Assembly: GCA_947167745.1 (NCBI GenBank)
Contig: CAMVJE010000004.1
Coordinates: 6,203-70,202, forward strand
Reading direction: 5' to 3'
Origin: an uncultured Treponema sp.
GTDB lineage: Bacteria; Spirochaetota; Spirochaetia; Treponematales; Treponemataceae
DNA length: 64,000 bases
A program made the position numbers and the translations under genes. Positions 51,601 through 60,330 of the stretch are shown in pieces. The first letter of the stretch is position 1. The number at the start of each line of letters is the position of its first letter. The notes beneath the pieces were generated by a model. It did no database searches. It was not told the DNA's origin and was given only the letters and a program-made list of their open reading frames with translations.

Positions 51601-51718
51601 TCGCGTAAGTCAGGCTGTTTTTGATAAGCTTAAGAATTCTGATGTAAAATTTACGGAGCCAATGGAATGTGATATCAAGGGAAAAGGTAAGATGGTCACA
51701 TACGAAATAATCAAATAG
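48674..51718 (+). CDS. Propeller-sensor class III nucleotide cyclase
   Basis: 1014 residues from the ATG at 48674. A signal peptide (cleaved near LFAQKS, about residue 20) is followed by Reg_prop beta-propeller repeats to about residue 640, each with a (I/V)W(I/L)GT- or GNIW-like motif. Then comes a Y_Y_Y-type Ig domain (VDIKFTGLSFDAPERIQFQHQL) to about 755, one membrane helix (about 759-781), a short coiled segment (ENIRLEGMVRERTVELAAEK) and a cyclase domain (825-1014) with LFSDIVSFT, IGDAYMAACG and KFQYDVWGNTVNVASRMES. This places a sensor of the hybrid two-component type in the periplasm and nucleotide synthesis inside. The UrtA-like gene starts 9 nt after the stop, so both are likely co-transcribed. 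Confidence 0.9.
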   Translation: MKKCSFLFIAISLCISSALFAQKSYIDNYVYQTWNSFGGLTGTTATDIVQTKDGYLNIGTYEGLVRFDGVDFKTVKRSRGNNYKFSSVRIILEDSKENIWIGSNDEGVHIIKPDGSSKAYTTQNGLPNNSVRALCEDKAGNIWIGTAAGVVYLTPKGHLITPQFQAGTVSKGIIAVSLYCDTAGRVWLITSNENGLFLFSDGLFHTIPQIDKEFGSYFATSIIQDLGGTFWIGMAESGIVRINNGDLKKVQTNTILDDTSTWAMYVMPDGTILFGTERGLVAFHNGEFSASENKDLVSAKINKIIRDREGNIWLASDRNGIGKLTHGKFNVTKLGTAANAIVEDSVGRIWIGTDKGVLCYVGEKQITNILTERTKNIRIRHLATTMNDEILVSCYTKPGQILYNPRTGAIKNWTTDDGLAGNKVRVALETSPGEYYVGTTTGLSIIHADGLISTYKQIDGLENEYVMCIHKDNNDVVWIGTDGGGIYLMKKEAIIAHITSDDGLIGNVIFKISQDKEGSYWICTGSGISHCPVFDSAHTVPTEYNNLNSENGLGTDSVFQIIPDTTNSLWITSNYGIASVDAKEMLESAKSGAKMTHIQFYTRNDGLDSDGTTSTALSICDSHGRLWFTMVDGFAVYDPIKVMENPVMPLVHIESVTIDDVVYKYYNNYSEFILKPGTKRVDIKFTGLSFDAPERIQFQHQLTNFEELFSAPSKNRTVSYTNISPGKHTFLVMAINGEGVPSEEAEAMLFVQRPFFYQMPLFWVIMAVIFISAVIAVFYLKQRAIRLENIRLEGMVRERTVELAAEKDKSDQLLRAILPDKIADELKDGTHSVAESFDDVTLLFSDIVSFTNVSSNHTADEIVSALNNLFTLFDIRAKAMGVEKIKTIGDAYMAACGLPSPVENHTRTMVEFAKGMYSDLESYNQSAKIKFVMRIGLNCGPVTAGVIGKTKFQYDVWGNTVNVASRMESACTPGEIRVSQAVFDKLKNSDVKFTEPMECDIKGKGKMVTYEIIK

Positions 51719-51727
51719 GAGATAATA

Positions 51728-52915
51728 ATGAAACTTTTAAAATCTGCAATGACTGCACTTGTTCTTCCAACACTTTTTTTAGTTTCCTGTAATGAAAAAA
51801 AGGCAGAAACGGTGAAGGTTGGATTACTTCATTCTTTATCTGGAACGATGTCGATAAGCGAACTGGCTGTCAGAGATGCAGAATTACTTGCAATATCAGA
51901 AATTAATGAAAACGGTGGTGTTCTTGGAAAACAAATTGTCCCGGTTCAGGCAGATGGTGCCAGCGACCCGCAGATTTTTGCAGATGAAGCCAGAAAACTT
52001 CTTGACAACGAAAAAGTCGTAACAGTTTTTGGATGCTGGACAAGTGCATCCCGCAAAGCTGTAAAACCTGTTTTTGAGGAATACTTTGGTCTTTTATGGT
52101 ACCCGGTTCAGTATGAAGGAATGGAAGCCAGTCCTAATATCATGTACATGGGTGCTTCTCCAAATCAGCAGATTGTACCGGCTGTTGATTATTGTGCAGA
52201 AAATATCGGAAAGCGTATGTTCCTGGTGGGAAGCGATTATGTTTTCCCGCATACAGCAAATAAAATCATTAAAGCACAGCTTGCGCAACTTGATGGTGAG
52301 TGCCTAGGTGAAGAATATATTCCTCTCGGCGGAACAGATTTTTCTGGCGTAATTAAGATGATTCTTGATAAAAAGCCGGATGTTATCCTTAATTCTCTTA
52401 ACGGTGACTCAAATGTTTCTTTTTTTGCGGCACTTTCCAAAGCTGGAATCACTTCTGAAAAAATTCCGGTTATGAGTTTTTCAATTGCCGAAGAAGAAGT
52501 TGCAAAAATGGATATAGAAAATCTTGCTGGTCACTTAGTTTCATGGAACTATTATGAAACTACACAAACTCCTCGTAACGAAAAATTTGTTAGTGATTAC
52601 AAATCTGCTTACGGTGATGACCGCATGACAGGAGATCCGATTGAAGCTGCATATATCGCAGTTTATATGTGGGCGGCGGCTTGCGAAAAAGCAGCCAGTT
52701 TTGAAGTTGAGGCTGTTCGTGTTGCAGCAAAGGGATTGAGTTTTGCAGCCCCAGAAGGAATTGTTACAATCGATGGTGGAAATCAGCATTTGTATAAGCA
52801 GGTCAGAATCGGTAGAATTAATAATAAGGGTTTAATTGATGAAGTGTGGTCAACTCCCTCAGCAGTAAAACCTGATCCATATTTGAGTACATATCCGTGG
52901 GCGAGAGGATTGTAA
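51728..52915 (+). CDS. UrtA-like substrate-binding lipoprotein
   Basis: 395 residues; lipobox FLVSC gives Cys21, and AGGAGATAAT lies just before the ATG. The type I periplasmic binding fold begins [17 protein letters not shown], which with [45 protein letters not shown] and DPIEAAY follows the UrtA group that binds urea or short-chain amides. It has no ABC permease or ATPase genes nearby. It stands directly behind the propeller-sensor cyclase (gap 9 nt), so it may report substrate to that sensor rather than to a transporter. The ligand identity is an inference from pattern only. Confidence 0.82.
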   Translation: MKLLKSAMTALVLPTLFLVSCNEKKAETVKVGLLHSLSGTMSISELAVRDAELLAISEINENGGVLGKQIVPVQADGASDPQIFADEARKLLDNEKVVTVFGCWTSASRKAVKPVFEEYFGLLWYPVQYEGMEASPNIMYMGASPNQQIVPAVDYCAENIGKRMFLVGSDYVFPHTANKIIKAQLAQLDGECLGEEYIPLGGTDFSGVIKMILDKKPDVILNSLNGDSNVSFFAALSKAGITSEKIPVMSFSIAEEEVAKMDIENLAGHLVSWNYYETTQTPRNEKFVSDYKSAYGDDRMTGDPIEAAYIAVYMWAAACEKAASFEVEAVRVAAKGLSFAAPEGIVTIDGGNQHLYKQVRIGRINNKGLIDEVWSTPSAVKPDPYLSTYPWARGL

Positions 52916-52935
52916 ACTGCGTTCATGCGGTGTGC

Positions 52936-52941
52936 TATAAT
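52936..52941 (+). promoter_or_regulatory. Extended -10 element TGCTATAAT for pyrF
   Basis: TGTGCTATAAT lies 17-26 nt before the ATG at 52958, and TAGGAG follows as ribosome site; a short conventional leader. Confidence 0.5.
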
Positions 52942-52957
52942 TTGCTAGGAGATCTAC

Positions 52958-53899
52958 ATGAAACACTTAATGGAACAATTAAAAGAAGTTGCGGAGCAGA
53001 ATGGACCGCTTTGCGTTGGCTTGGATACAGATCCGTCTTATATTCCGGATTCTGTGCTGAAGGTTTTTTCTTCTCCTGCAGAGGCTATTCTTGCATATAA
53101 CAAAGAAATCATTAAGCGTGTAGCAGCTGACAAATCTGCCTGCTGTTTTAAGATTCAGATTGCTTATTATGAGGCCATGGGAATCAAAGGCTTAAAGGCT
53201 TATATCGAGACAATTAAAGCCGTTCATGAAGCAGGATTTATCGCAATCAGCGACATAAAGCGTGGTGACATTGCAGACACGGCAAAGGCTTATGCCCGTG
53301 CTCATTTTGCTTCTGGCAGCGATTTTGAGACTGATATCATTACAATCAACCCTTATATGGGTTTTGACACTCTTAAACCTTTTACCGAATATTGCAAACC
53401 GGTCGGAGAGCAGGGCGGAAAGGGCATTTTCGTTCTTTTACGCACATCAAATCCAGGTATGGTAGATATTGAGCAGCAGGAATTGAAGGCTGGTGGTCGC
53501 GTTCTTGATAAAACAGGAAGCGAGTTGGAGCGAATTTCAGCTGAATTCAAAGCACTTTACCCAGAGCAGACTTGCTCGCCAGTGGGAGCAGTCGTTGGCT
53601 GTACCGAAGAAAGCGATGCCCGTGCCCTCCGTGACGCATATCCCGATGTATTTTTCCTGATTCCAGGCTACGGTGCTCAGGGTGGTGCGGCAAGAATTGC
53701 GGCAACTCTGCTTGATAAGGCTGGCGGTACGGTTAATTCAAGTCGTGGAATTTTGTGTGCATGGAAAAAAGACGAATCTCTGGCAGAAGCCCGCGATAAG
53801 GGAATCCTCTGCCTCAAAGACATCGCCGATGCGGCAGGAAAGGCTTGTCGTGACTCAACGGCAGACTTACTGGGAGCAAAAAAAGCCCTTGGCTTGTAA
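52958..53899 (+). CDS. pyrF: Orotidine 5'-phosphate decarboxylase (type 2)
   Basis: 313 residues, the longer type 2 family, with TAGGAG before the ATG. Key segments are LCVGLDTDPSYIP, FKIQIAYYEAMG, and the catalytic DIKRGDIADTAKAYA (Lys and Asp tetrad), plus GAVVGCTEESDA and IPGYGAQGG for the phosphate. It converts OMP to UMP in the last step of pyrimidine synthesis. The stop overlaps the start of the PyrK-PyrD fusion gene by one base (TAATG), so the genes are translationally coupled. Confidence 0.94.
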   Translation: MKHLMEQLKEVAEQNGPLCVGLDTDPSYIPDSVLKVFSSPAEAILAYNKEIIKRVAADKSACCFKIQIAYYEAMGIKGLKAYIETIKAVHEAGFIAISDIKRGDIADTAKAYARAHFASGSDFETDIITINPYMGFDTLKPFTEYCKPVGEQGGKGIFVLLRTSNPGMVDIEQQELKAGGRVLDKTGSELERISAEFKALYPEQTCSPVGAVVGCTEESDARALRDAYPDVFFLIPGYGAQGGAARIAATLLDKAGGTVNSSRGILCAWKKDESLAEARDKGILCLKDIADAAGKACRDSTADLLGAKKALGL

Positions 53900-55731
53900 T
53901 GGAAAATAAAATGAAACAGTTGACTGATTGTAAAGGCGAGCCGCTTCCGATTTTTGGCAAGGGCCTTGTAACTGAATGTGATATTGTAGCAGGTGCTGTT
54001 CCTTTTGGAAGCGTCTGGAATCTAAAAGTCCTCATGGTGGCAGATTTATCCACTGGCTCAGATGATATTCCTGTTCCTGTTCCGGGGCAGTTTTATCTGA
54101 TTCGAGTCGCAAAAACCGGCGTTCTTTTGGGCCGCCCAATCAGTGTTTATAAGGGACGAAAGGCTGGTGAAGCAGCACAAATTGAATTCCTCATTCTCAA
54201 AAAAGGAAAGGGGACTCAGGAAATTTGCGGTCTCAAAAAAAATGAAGAAGTCCAACTGATTGGCCCAACGGGAAATTCTTTCCCTACTCCCGAAAAAACT
54301 GATAGACCCTGTATCGTCGGCGGCGGAATCGGCGTAGCTCCTGTGGCGGGTTTTGCCTCAACGCTTGAGCCAAAATCTTATGATTTTTATGCTTCTTTTA
54401 AAAGCGGATCTTACGGACTTGAATATATCGAAGCTAATGAGCTTACGGTTACCACAGATGACGGTTCAGTCGGTATTCACGGAATGCTGCCGGCTGCTCT
54501 TACGGCTCAAACCCTCAAAGAAAAGGGCTACACCGTGCTTTACGCTTGTGGTCCGACCCCAATGCTGGCATATTTGCAGAAAATCTGCCTTGAAGCGGGG
54601 GTTCAGTCTTACCTGAGCATGGAAAAAAATATGGCCTGTGGTGTGGGCGCTTGTCTTGGTTGTACAATCACCACCACCGAAGGAAACAAACGCTGCTGTA
54701 AAGACGGTCCTGTTTTCAAAGGTGAGATTTTGCAGTTTGAGCCGCCTAAAAACAAGCCTGTCTTCGGAAGTGCCAGAGGAAATGATGGTAAAATTGCAGA
54801 ATTTGAGCCTGATTTGAGCGTCGAAGTGGCGGGCGTAAAATTTGCAAATCCCGTAATCGCTGCCAGCGGCACTTTCGGCTACGGCTCTGAATATTCCACC
54901 ATTTTTGATGTGAACAAGCTCGGCGGAATCTGTTCAAAAGGTCTTACCTTGCTCGCTCGTCCTGGCAATACTGGAGTTCGCCTTGTTGAAACTCCGTCTG
55001 GCTTAATAAACTCCATCGGCCTTGAAAACCCTGGAATCGAGCACTTTATCGAACATGAACTTCCTTCAATGCTGGCATTAAAGCCTGTCACGATTGCAAA
55101 TCTCTCAGGTTCTTCAATCGAAACTTATGTAGAGGGAGCCAAACTGCTGGAAAAAACAGCAGTCCCCATGATTGAATTGAATATCAGCTGCCCGAATGTA
55201 AAGGCGGGCGGTATGGGATTCGGCATGGATTGCGAGCTTGCTTCCACTGTTACAAAAGCTGTTCGGGAAGTCACAAAAAAGCCTCTTATGGTCAAACTTA
55301 CTCCGAATGCTCCTGACTTAATCGGAGTCGCCATGGCTGTCCGAGAGGCCGGTGCAGACGCACTCAGTCTTGTGAACACTTTCCAGGCAATGTCCATTGA
55401 TTTGAACACAGGCCGCCCTGTATTTGATAATATACGGGCAGGATTTTCTGGCCCGGCTGTAAAACCAATTGCTCTTCGTATGGTCTATGATGTCCTTCAG
55501 GCAATGAACAAGCTCCCAGTAAGCGAGAGAATTCCAGTTGTTGGACTTGGCGGTATTTCATGCTGGCAGGATGCTGTGGAATTCCTTATGGCTGGAGCAA
55601 GTGCAATTCAGGTTGGAACGGCGACATTTGCTAATCCAAACACTATGATTGAGATTGTACGCGGTCTAAAGGATTACATGAAGCAAAAAGGATTTAAGAC
55701 AATTTCTGAATTTAAGGGAATTGCTCAATAA
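53899..55731 (+). CDS. PyrK-PyrD fusion: dihydroorotate dehydrogenase type 1B in one chain
   Basis: 610 residues. The N-terminal PyrK part (1-290) has ferredoxin-reductase features: VPVPGQFYLIRV and RPISVY for FAD, GGGIGVAPVAGFAS for NAD, and Cys residues near 246-269 (MACGVGACLGC, KRCCKDGPVF) for the 2Fe-2S cluster. The C-terminal PyrD part (305-610) has VAGVKFANPVIAASGTFGYG, SPGxI-like NPGIEHFIEHEL, and ISCPNVKAGGMGFGMD with the catalytic Cys, VGLGGISCWQDAVEFLMAGAS for FMN phosphate. In most bacteria these are separate subunits. The protein would oxidise dihydroorotate with NAD+. A second Met at 53911 is an alternative start. Confidence 0.9.
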   Translation: MENKMKQLTDCKGEPLPIFGKGLVTECDIVAGAVPFGSVWNLKVLMVADLSTGSDDIPVPVPGQFYLIRVAKTGVLLGRPISVYKGRKAGEAAQIEFLILKKGKGTQEICGLKKNEEVQLIGPTGNSFPTPEKTDRPCIVGGGIGVAPVAGFASTLEPKSYDFYASFKSGSYGLEYIEANELTVTTDDGSVGIHGMLPAALTAQTLKEKGYTVLYACGPTPMLAYLQKICLEAGVQSYLSMEKNMACGVGACLGCTITTTEGNKRCCKDGPVFKGEILQFEPPKNKPVFGSARGNDGKIAEFEPDLSVEVAGVKFANPVIAASGTFGYGSEYSTIFDVNKLGGICSKGLTLLARPGNTGVRLVETPSGLINSIGLENPGIEHFIEHELPSMLALKPVTIANLSGSSIETYVEGAKLLEKTAVPMIELNISCPNVKAGGMGFGMDCELASTVTKAVREVTKKPLMVKLTPNAPDLIGVAMAVREAGADALSLVNTFQAMSIDLNTGRPVFDNIRAGFSGPAVKPIALRMVYDVLQAMNKLPVSERIPVVGLGGISCWQDAVEFLMAGASAIQVGTATFANPNTMIEIVRGLKDYMKQKGFKTISEFKGIAQ

Positions 55732-55743
55732 AAGATGGGGAGT

Positions 55744-55829
55744 TGCGGGGCATTAGTAAAGAAAATTGCCCCGCAGAGAGGGTAGGGCGCAACAAAGTGC
55801 GACCGTAGGGGGAGACTTCCCCCTTTTTT
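55744..55829 (+). terminator. Hairpin plus terminator after the pyr genes
   Basis: A perfect hairpin TGCGGGGCA (55744-55752) / TGCCCCGCA (55767-55775) is followed by a terminator GGGGGA (55808-55813) / TCCCCC (55818-55823) with six T residues, ending at the fabV stop. Confidence 0.8.
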
Positions 55830-55830
55830 A

Positions 55831-57048
<1,218 letters not shown>

Positions 57049-57113
57049 TTTATTCTCCTAAAAGTTTATTACCGTGTTTAGTATACGGCAGTTACAATAT
57101 TGCTTTAAGTGTA

Positions 57114-57150
57114 TTTATTTTGACAAAATTAGTCAATGTGTCAAAATAAA
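57114..57150. promoter_or_regulatory. 12-bp perfect inverted repeat upstream of fabV
   Basis: TTTATTTTGACA (57114-57125) and TGTCAAAATAAA (57139-57150) flank a 13-nt spacer. The centre lies about 58 nt upstream of the predicted fabV start site. No T run follows on either strand, so an operator is more likely than a terminator. Confidence 0.5.
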
Positions 57151-57157
57151 ATGAAAT

Positions 57158-57880
57158 TTATTCCTTTACCGTGATAATTAAATCGTTGCTTTCACAGCGA
57201 GCAGAATATTTGTAATCTTTTTCTTCACGAGAAATGATTTTGAAGTAGCGGAATGATTTGAAAGGAACTCCATTGCTTGCTTTAGAGTATGAATCTGTAT
57301 CTCCGGCACCTTTTAGAATTGCAATCGTTACAGCCTTTTTTTCTTCGTTTTCGTCATTGTAGGCGTAAATCTTAAAAGAAGCGGCAGATGAAAGTGATTT
57401 TCCGCCTTCAATTTTGAGCGAATCACTAAATTTGCCGATTGTGCTTACATCAAAAACAGCAAAATGTGATTCATCACTATTTTTATTATCGTAGAACCAG
57501 ATGTGAAGGTCGTTGTTTGCTTTACTTGCGCTGTATTTAAAAGAATTGTCAGATGCCGGAATGACGGCGATGTAGTTGTAGTTTTTGAGTTTTATTGACT
57601 TGCTGCTTATTGAATCGATGGTGTCTGTGTCACCGAGCCCTTTTAGGTAACCTTCACCGAAAAAAATCCATTTTCCTGCAGCTTCATCGTAAACTTGAAT
57701 TTCGATATTAAAATTTGCAGCTGTCGAGACATTTCTGACTTTAACGGAATCTTTCATTTTTCCTGGAATTTTTGTGGCATCAATGACATAAGCCTTTGGA
57801 TTATCAAAAGTTGGTGCCTCAGCGAAAATGCTTCCTGCAAATGCGAGGGATGCGGCCAAAAGTGTGAATAATTTTTTCAT
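57158..57880 (-). CDS. Secreted protein with an internal duplication
   Basis: 240 residues with a signal peptide (cleaved near SIFAEA, residue 20) and AAGGAG before the ATG. The mature part is two related halves: each shows DS(V/L)K, a Ser-Ala-Ala-Asn/Ser-Phe segment, a (Y)LKG(L/A)GDTD motif, K-x-F/Y-x-Y and YKYSA followed by NDL(H/I)I. The halves span roughly residues 40-135 and 150-240. The domain is beta-rich; no known family is recognised. It begins 3 nt after the stop of the ketosynthase gene and is the last gene of that operon before fabV. Confidence 0.7.
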   Translation of the reverse strand: MKKLFTLLAASLAFAGSIFAEAPTFDNPKAYVIDATKIPGKMKDSVKVRNVSTAANFNIEIQVYDEAAGKWIFFGEGYLKGLGDTDTIDSISSKSIKLKNYNYIAVIPASDNSFKYSASKANNDLHIWFYDNKNSDESHFAVFDVSTIGKFSDSLKIEGGKSLSSAASFKIYAYNDENEEKKAVTIAILKGAGDTDSYSKASNGVPFKSFRYFKIISREEKDYKYSARCESNDLIITVKE

Positions 57881-57883
57881 GAT

Positions 57884-59122
57884 TTACTCCTTTATTTTTT
57901 TAAAGATTATACTTGTGTTGATTCCGCCGAAAGCGAAATTGTTGTTCATTACATATTCGCAGTCAATATTGCGACCGTCACCCGTGATGTAATCGAGTGG
58001 TGCGCAGGCCGGATCAATTTCCTTGAGGTTCAAGTTTGGAAGGAACCAGCCTTCGTTCATCATATTGATTGAGAGCCAGCTTTCGATTGCGCCACAAGCT
58101 CCCAAAGTGTGGCCTATGTAGTTCTTGACGGTTGAGACTGGAATTGCCCGCTTGAAGACATCATAAGTGGCACCCGTTTCAGTGACATCGCCGGCCGTTG
58201 TTCCGGTTCCGTGGGTGTTGATGTAGCCGATTTGGTCTGGAGAAAGACCTGCATCGTCCAGAGCAAGCTGGAGGGCATGAGCAATTGTTGGGCGATTGGG
58301 CGAAGTGATGTGGGTTCCGTCTGTTGTGGTGCCGAATCCGACAATTTCTGCATAGATTTTTGCTCCACGGGCTTTTGCGTGCTCGTATTCTTCAAGGAAG
58401 AGGGTTCCTGCTCCTTCGCCGAGAACAAGACCATCGCGGTTTTTGTCATAGGCGCTGGGAGTGAGCTCCGGTGTGTCGTTTTTGGTTGAAGTTGAGAAAA
58501 GTGTGTCAAAAGTTGCCGTGTCCATCGTGCAGAATTCTTCGGCTCCTCCTGCAATCATCATGTCCTGTTTGCCGTACTTGATTGCCTCGTAAGCATAGCC
58601 GATTGACTGGCTGCCGGAAGTACAGGCGGTATTTGTGGTGATGATTCGGCCGGTTAGGTGATAGTAGACTTCAAGGTTGCAGGCACAAGTTTGGGGCATT
58701 GCCTTAATGTAGGTGGTTGAGCCAACCTTACTGGTGTCGTTGGTGACCAGCATTGAGTACATTTCCATGAGTGGGTCAACGCTGCCGATTGAAGAGCCGT
58801 AAGCGATTCCAGTCATGCCCTGAGTCAGTTCCTCCTTTCCAAGCATACCAGCGTCTTCGAGGGCTGTATCTGTTGCGACCAAAGCCATTTGTGCAACGCG
58901 CCCCATGCCTCGGATTGCCTTCCGCGAGTATTTTTCTTTGTCGATTTCAAAATCCACCGGACAGCAAAGTCTGGTGTTCATCAGCGGATACTTTTCGTCC
59001 CATTCGTGCATGTATTTAACGAAATTCTTTTTTGCCTTGAGATTTTTAAGAACTGTAGGCCAGTCATTTCCAAGCGCGCTGACAATTCCGCCGCCTGTAA
59101 CGACAACTCTTCTGTTTTGCAT
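57884..59122 (-). CDS. Beta-ketoacyl-ACP synthase, FabF type (second KS of the operon)
   Basis: 412 residues. The condensing-enzyme triad is complete: Cys167 in TACTSGSQ, His304 in NTHGTGTTAGD and His338 in YIGHTLGACGA. It extends acyl-ACP chains by decarboxylative condensation with malonyl-ACP. The ATG overlaps the fabG stop by one base. The gene belongs to an operon read leftwards: DUF3261-like lipoprotein, KS, dehydratase, ketoreductase, this KS, secreted protein. Two ketosynthases plus dehydratase and ketoreductase without an enoyl reductase in the operon resemble aryl-polyene synthesis (ApeO/ApeR) rather than ordinary fatty acid synthesis. Confidence 0.88.
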   Translation of the reverse strand: MQNRRVVVTGGGIVSALGNDWPTVLKNLKAKKNFVKYMHEWDEKYPLMNTRLCCPVDFEIDKEKYSRKAIRGMGRVAQMALVATDTALEDAGMLGKEELTQGMTGIAYGSSIGSVDPLMEMYSMLVTNDTSKVGSTTYIKAMPQTCACNLEVYYHLTGRIITTNTACTSGSQSIGYAYEAIKYGKQDMMIAGGAEEFCTMDTATFDTLFSTSTKNDTPELTPSAYDKNRDGLVLGEGAGTLFLEEYEHAKARGAKIYAEIVGFGTTTDGTHITSPNRPTIAHALQLALDDAGLSPDQIGYINTHGTGTTAGDVTETGATYDVFKRAIPVSTVKNYIGHTLGACGAIESWLSINMMNEGWFLPNLNLKEIDPACAPLDYITGDGRNIDCEYVMNNNFAFGGINTSIIFKKIKE

Positions 59123-59856
59123 TATATAATACCTCCGTTTACGGAAATTACTTGTCTTGTGATGTAGCCAGCTCCTTCACTGAGCAAATATACTGCAAGG
59201 GAAGCAACTTCTTCTGGCTTTCCGGCCCGTCCCATTGGGATTGTGGGAAGAATATGTTCCATTGGTGCCTCTTTAATCATCTCCGTTTCGATTACGCCCG
59301 GCGCGATGCAATTCACCGTGATTTTCCGGCTGGCAAGCTCCACGGCCAGGGCTTTTGTGGCTCCCATGATGCCGGCTTTGCTGGCCGAGTAATTCACCTG
59401 GCCTCTGTTTCCCATTAAGCCAGAAACGCTGGCAATGGTAATGATTCGGCCCCGCTTTTTACGGCAAAGGGGCATGACCAGAGGCTTTAAGACATTATAG
59501 AAGCCATCAAGATTTGTGTGAATTACTTGATCCCAGTTGTCGTCGGAGAGAGCTGGGAAGGCATTGTCTCGGCAAATTCCCGCGTTCAGGACGATTCCCC
59601 AGAATGCGCCGTTTTCCTCGCTCCATTTTTCCAGTTTTTCCGCACAATCGGCACGGTCAGAAATGTTGAACTGCAAGAGAGAGCATTTTCCGCCTGCGGC
59701 TTCAATTTCAGCTTTGAGGCTTTCTGCCTTTTCTTTTCCATTGTTGTAGTGGGCTACGATTTCATACCCAGCCTGGGCTGCCGCCAAAGCGATTGCCCGC
59801 CCTATTCCGCCTGATGCACCGGTTACAAGCACTTTTTTTTCTGAATTCTCGTTCAT
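59122..59856 (-). CDS. 3-oxoacyl-ACP reductase, FabG type
   Basis: 244 residues, classical short-chain dehydrogenase: TGASGGIG (residues 12-19) for NADP(H), NAG (91-93), catalytic Ser143, Tyr156 and Lys160 in IASVSGLMG and YSASK. It reduces the beta-keto group of the growing acyl-ACP. GGAG lies before the ATG, and the stop overlaps the KS start. It is 18 nt behind the dehydratase gene. In an aryl-polyene pathway it would correspond to the ApeQ-like ketoreductase. Sequence alone cannot separate this from FabG of primary metabolism. Confidence 0.9.
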   Translation of the reverse strand: MNENSEKKVLVTGASGGIGRAIALAAAQAGYEIVAHYNNGKEKAESLKAEIEAAGGKCSLLQFNISDRADCAEKLEKWSEENGAFWGIVLNAGICRDNAFPALSDDNWDQVIHTNLDGFYNVLKPLVMPLCRKKRGRIITIASVSGLMGNRGQVNYSASKAGIMGATKALAVELASRKITVNCIAPGVIETEMIKEAPMEHILPTIPMGRAGKPEEVASLAVYLLSEGAGYITRQVISVNGGII

Positions 59857-59874
59857 GTTTTCTCCTGCTGTATT

Positions 59875-60312
59875 TTATTCCGTTACTTCCATGACGGTTA
59901 ATTTTCCGCCGCCAGATTCTTTACCGTTTACAAAAACTTCTGCCTTAAAGGAATATACATTATCGACGACTGCTTCACGCTCAGCTTTTGCCCGAACTAA
60001 ATCTCCGTCAGCAAGGGAATCAAAATCAAAATGAAGGTTGGAGACGCTCAAGATGAAGCCCATATTCGGCGGGAGATTATTTTCCCTTGCGTAAAGGCCT
60101 GTAAGAGCCGAAACTGTCTGGGCGATGATTTCAAAGCAAGCGTAATTTGGCACTGCGCCCAGATTCTTGTCGTAAAACATAAAATCTGGTGTGATTTTAG
60201 TCTCGCTTTCGATAATCCAGTCATTTGCCTGGGCTTGAGTAATTCGATCGATGATAAACATCTTGCCCTTGTGGGGAACAAGCGTTGCCAATTCTTCGTG
60301 GTCGATTTTCAT
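59875..60312 (-). CDS. Hotdog dehydratase (ApeP-like)
   Basis: 145 residues. LVPHKGKMFIIDRI with His14 opens the fold, and NYACFEIIAQTVSALTGLYAREN is the hotdog helix; this pattern is that of the short 3-hydroxyacyl-ACP dehydratases associated with aryl-polyene and flexirubin clusters (ApeP-like), distinct from FabZ where HRYPFL is usual. It would dehydrate the hydroxyacyl-ACP to give the conjugated double bond. A ribosome site GGAAGAT and an 18-nt gap separate it from the upstream KS. Confidence 0.75.
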   Translation of the reverse strand: MKIDHEELATLVPHKGKMFIIDRITQAQANDWIIESETKITPDFMFYDKNLGAVPNYACFEIIAQTVSALTGLYARENNLPPNMGFILSVSNLHFDFDSLADGDLVRAKAEREAVVDNVYSFKAEVFVNGKESGGGKLTVMEVTE

Positions 60313-60330
60313 CTTATCTTCCTTTGTATT

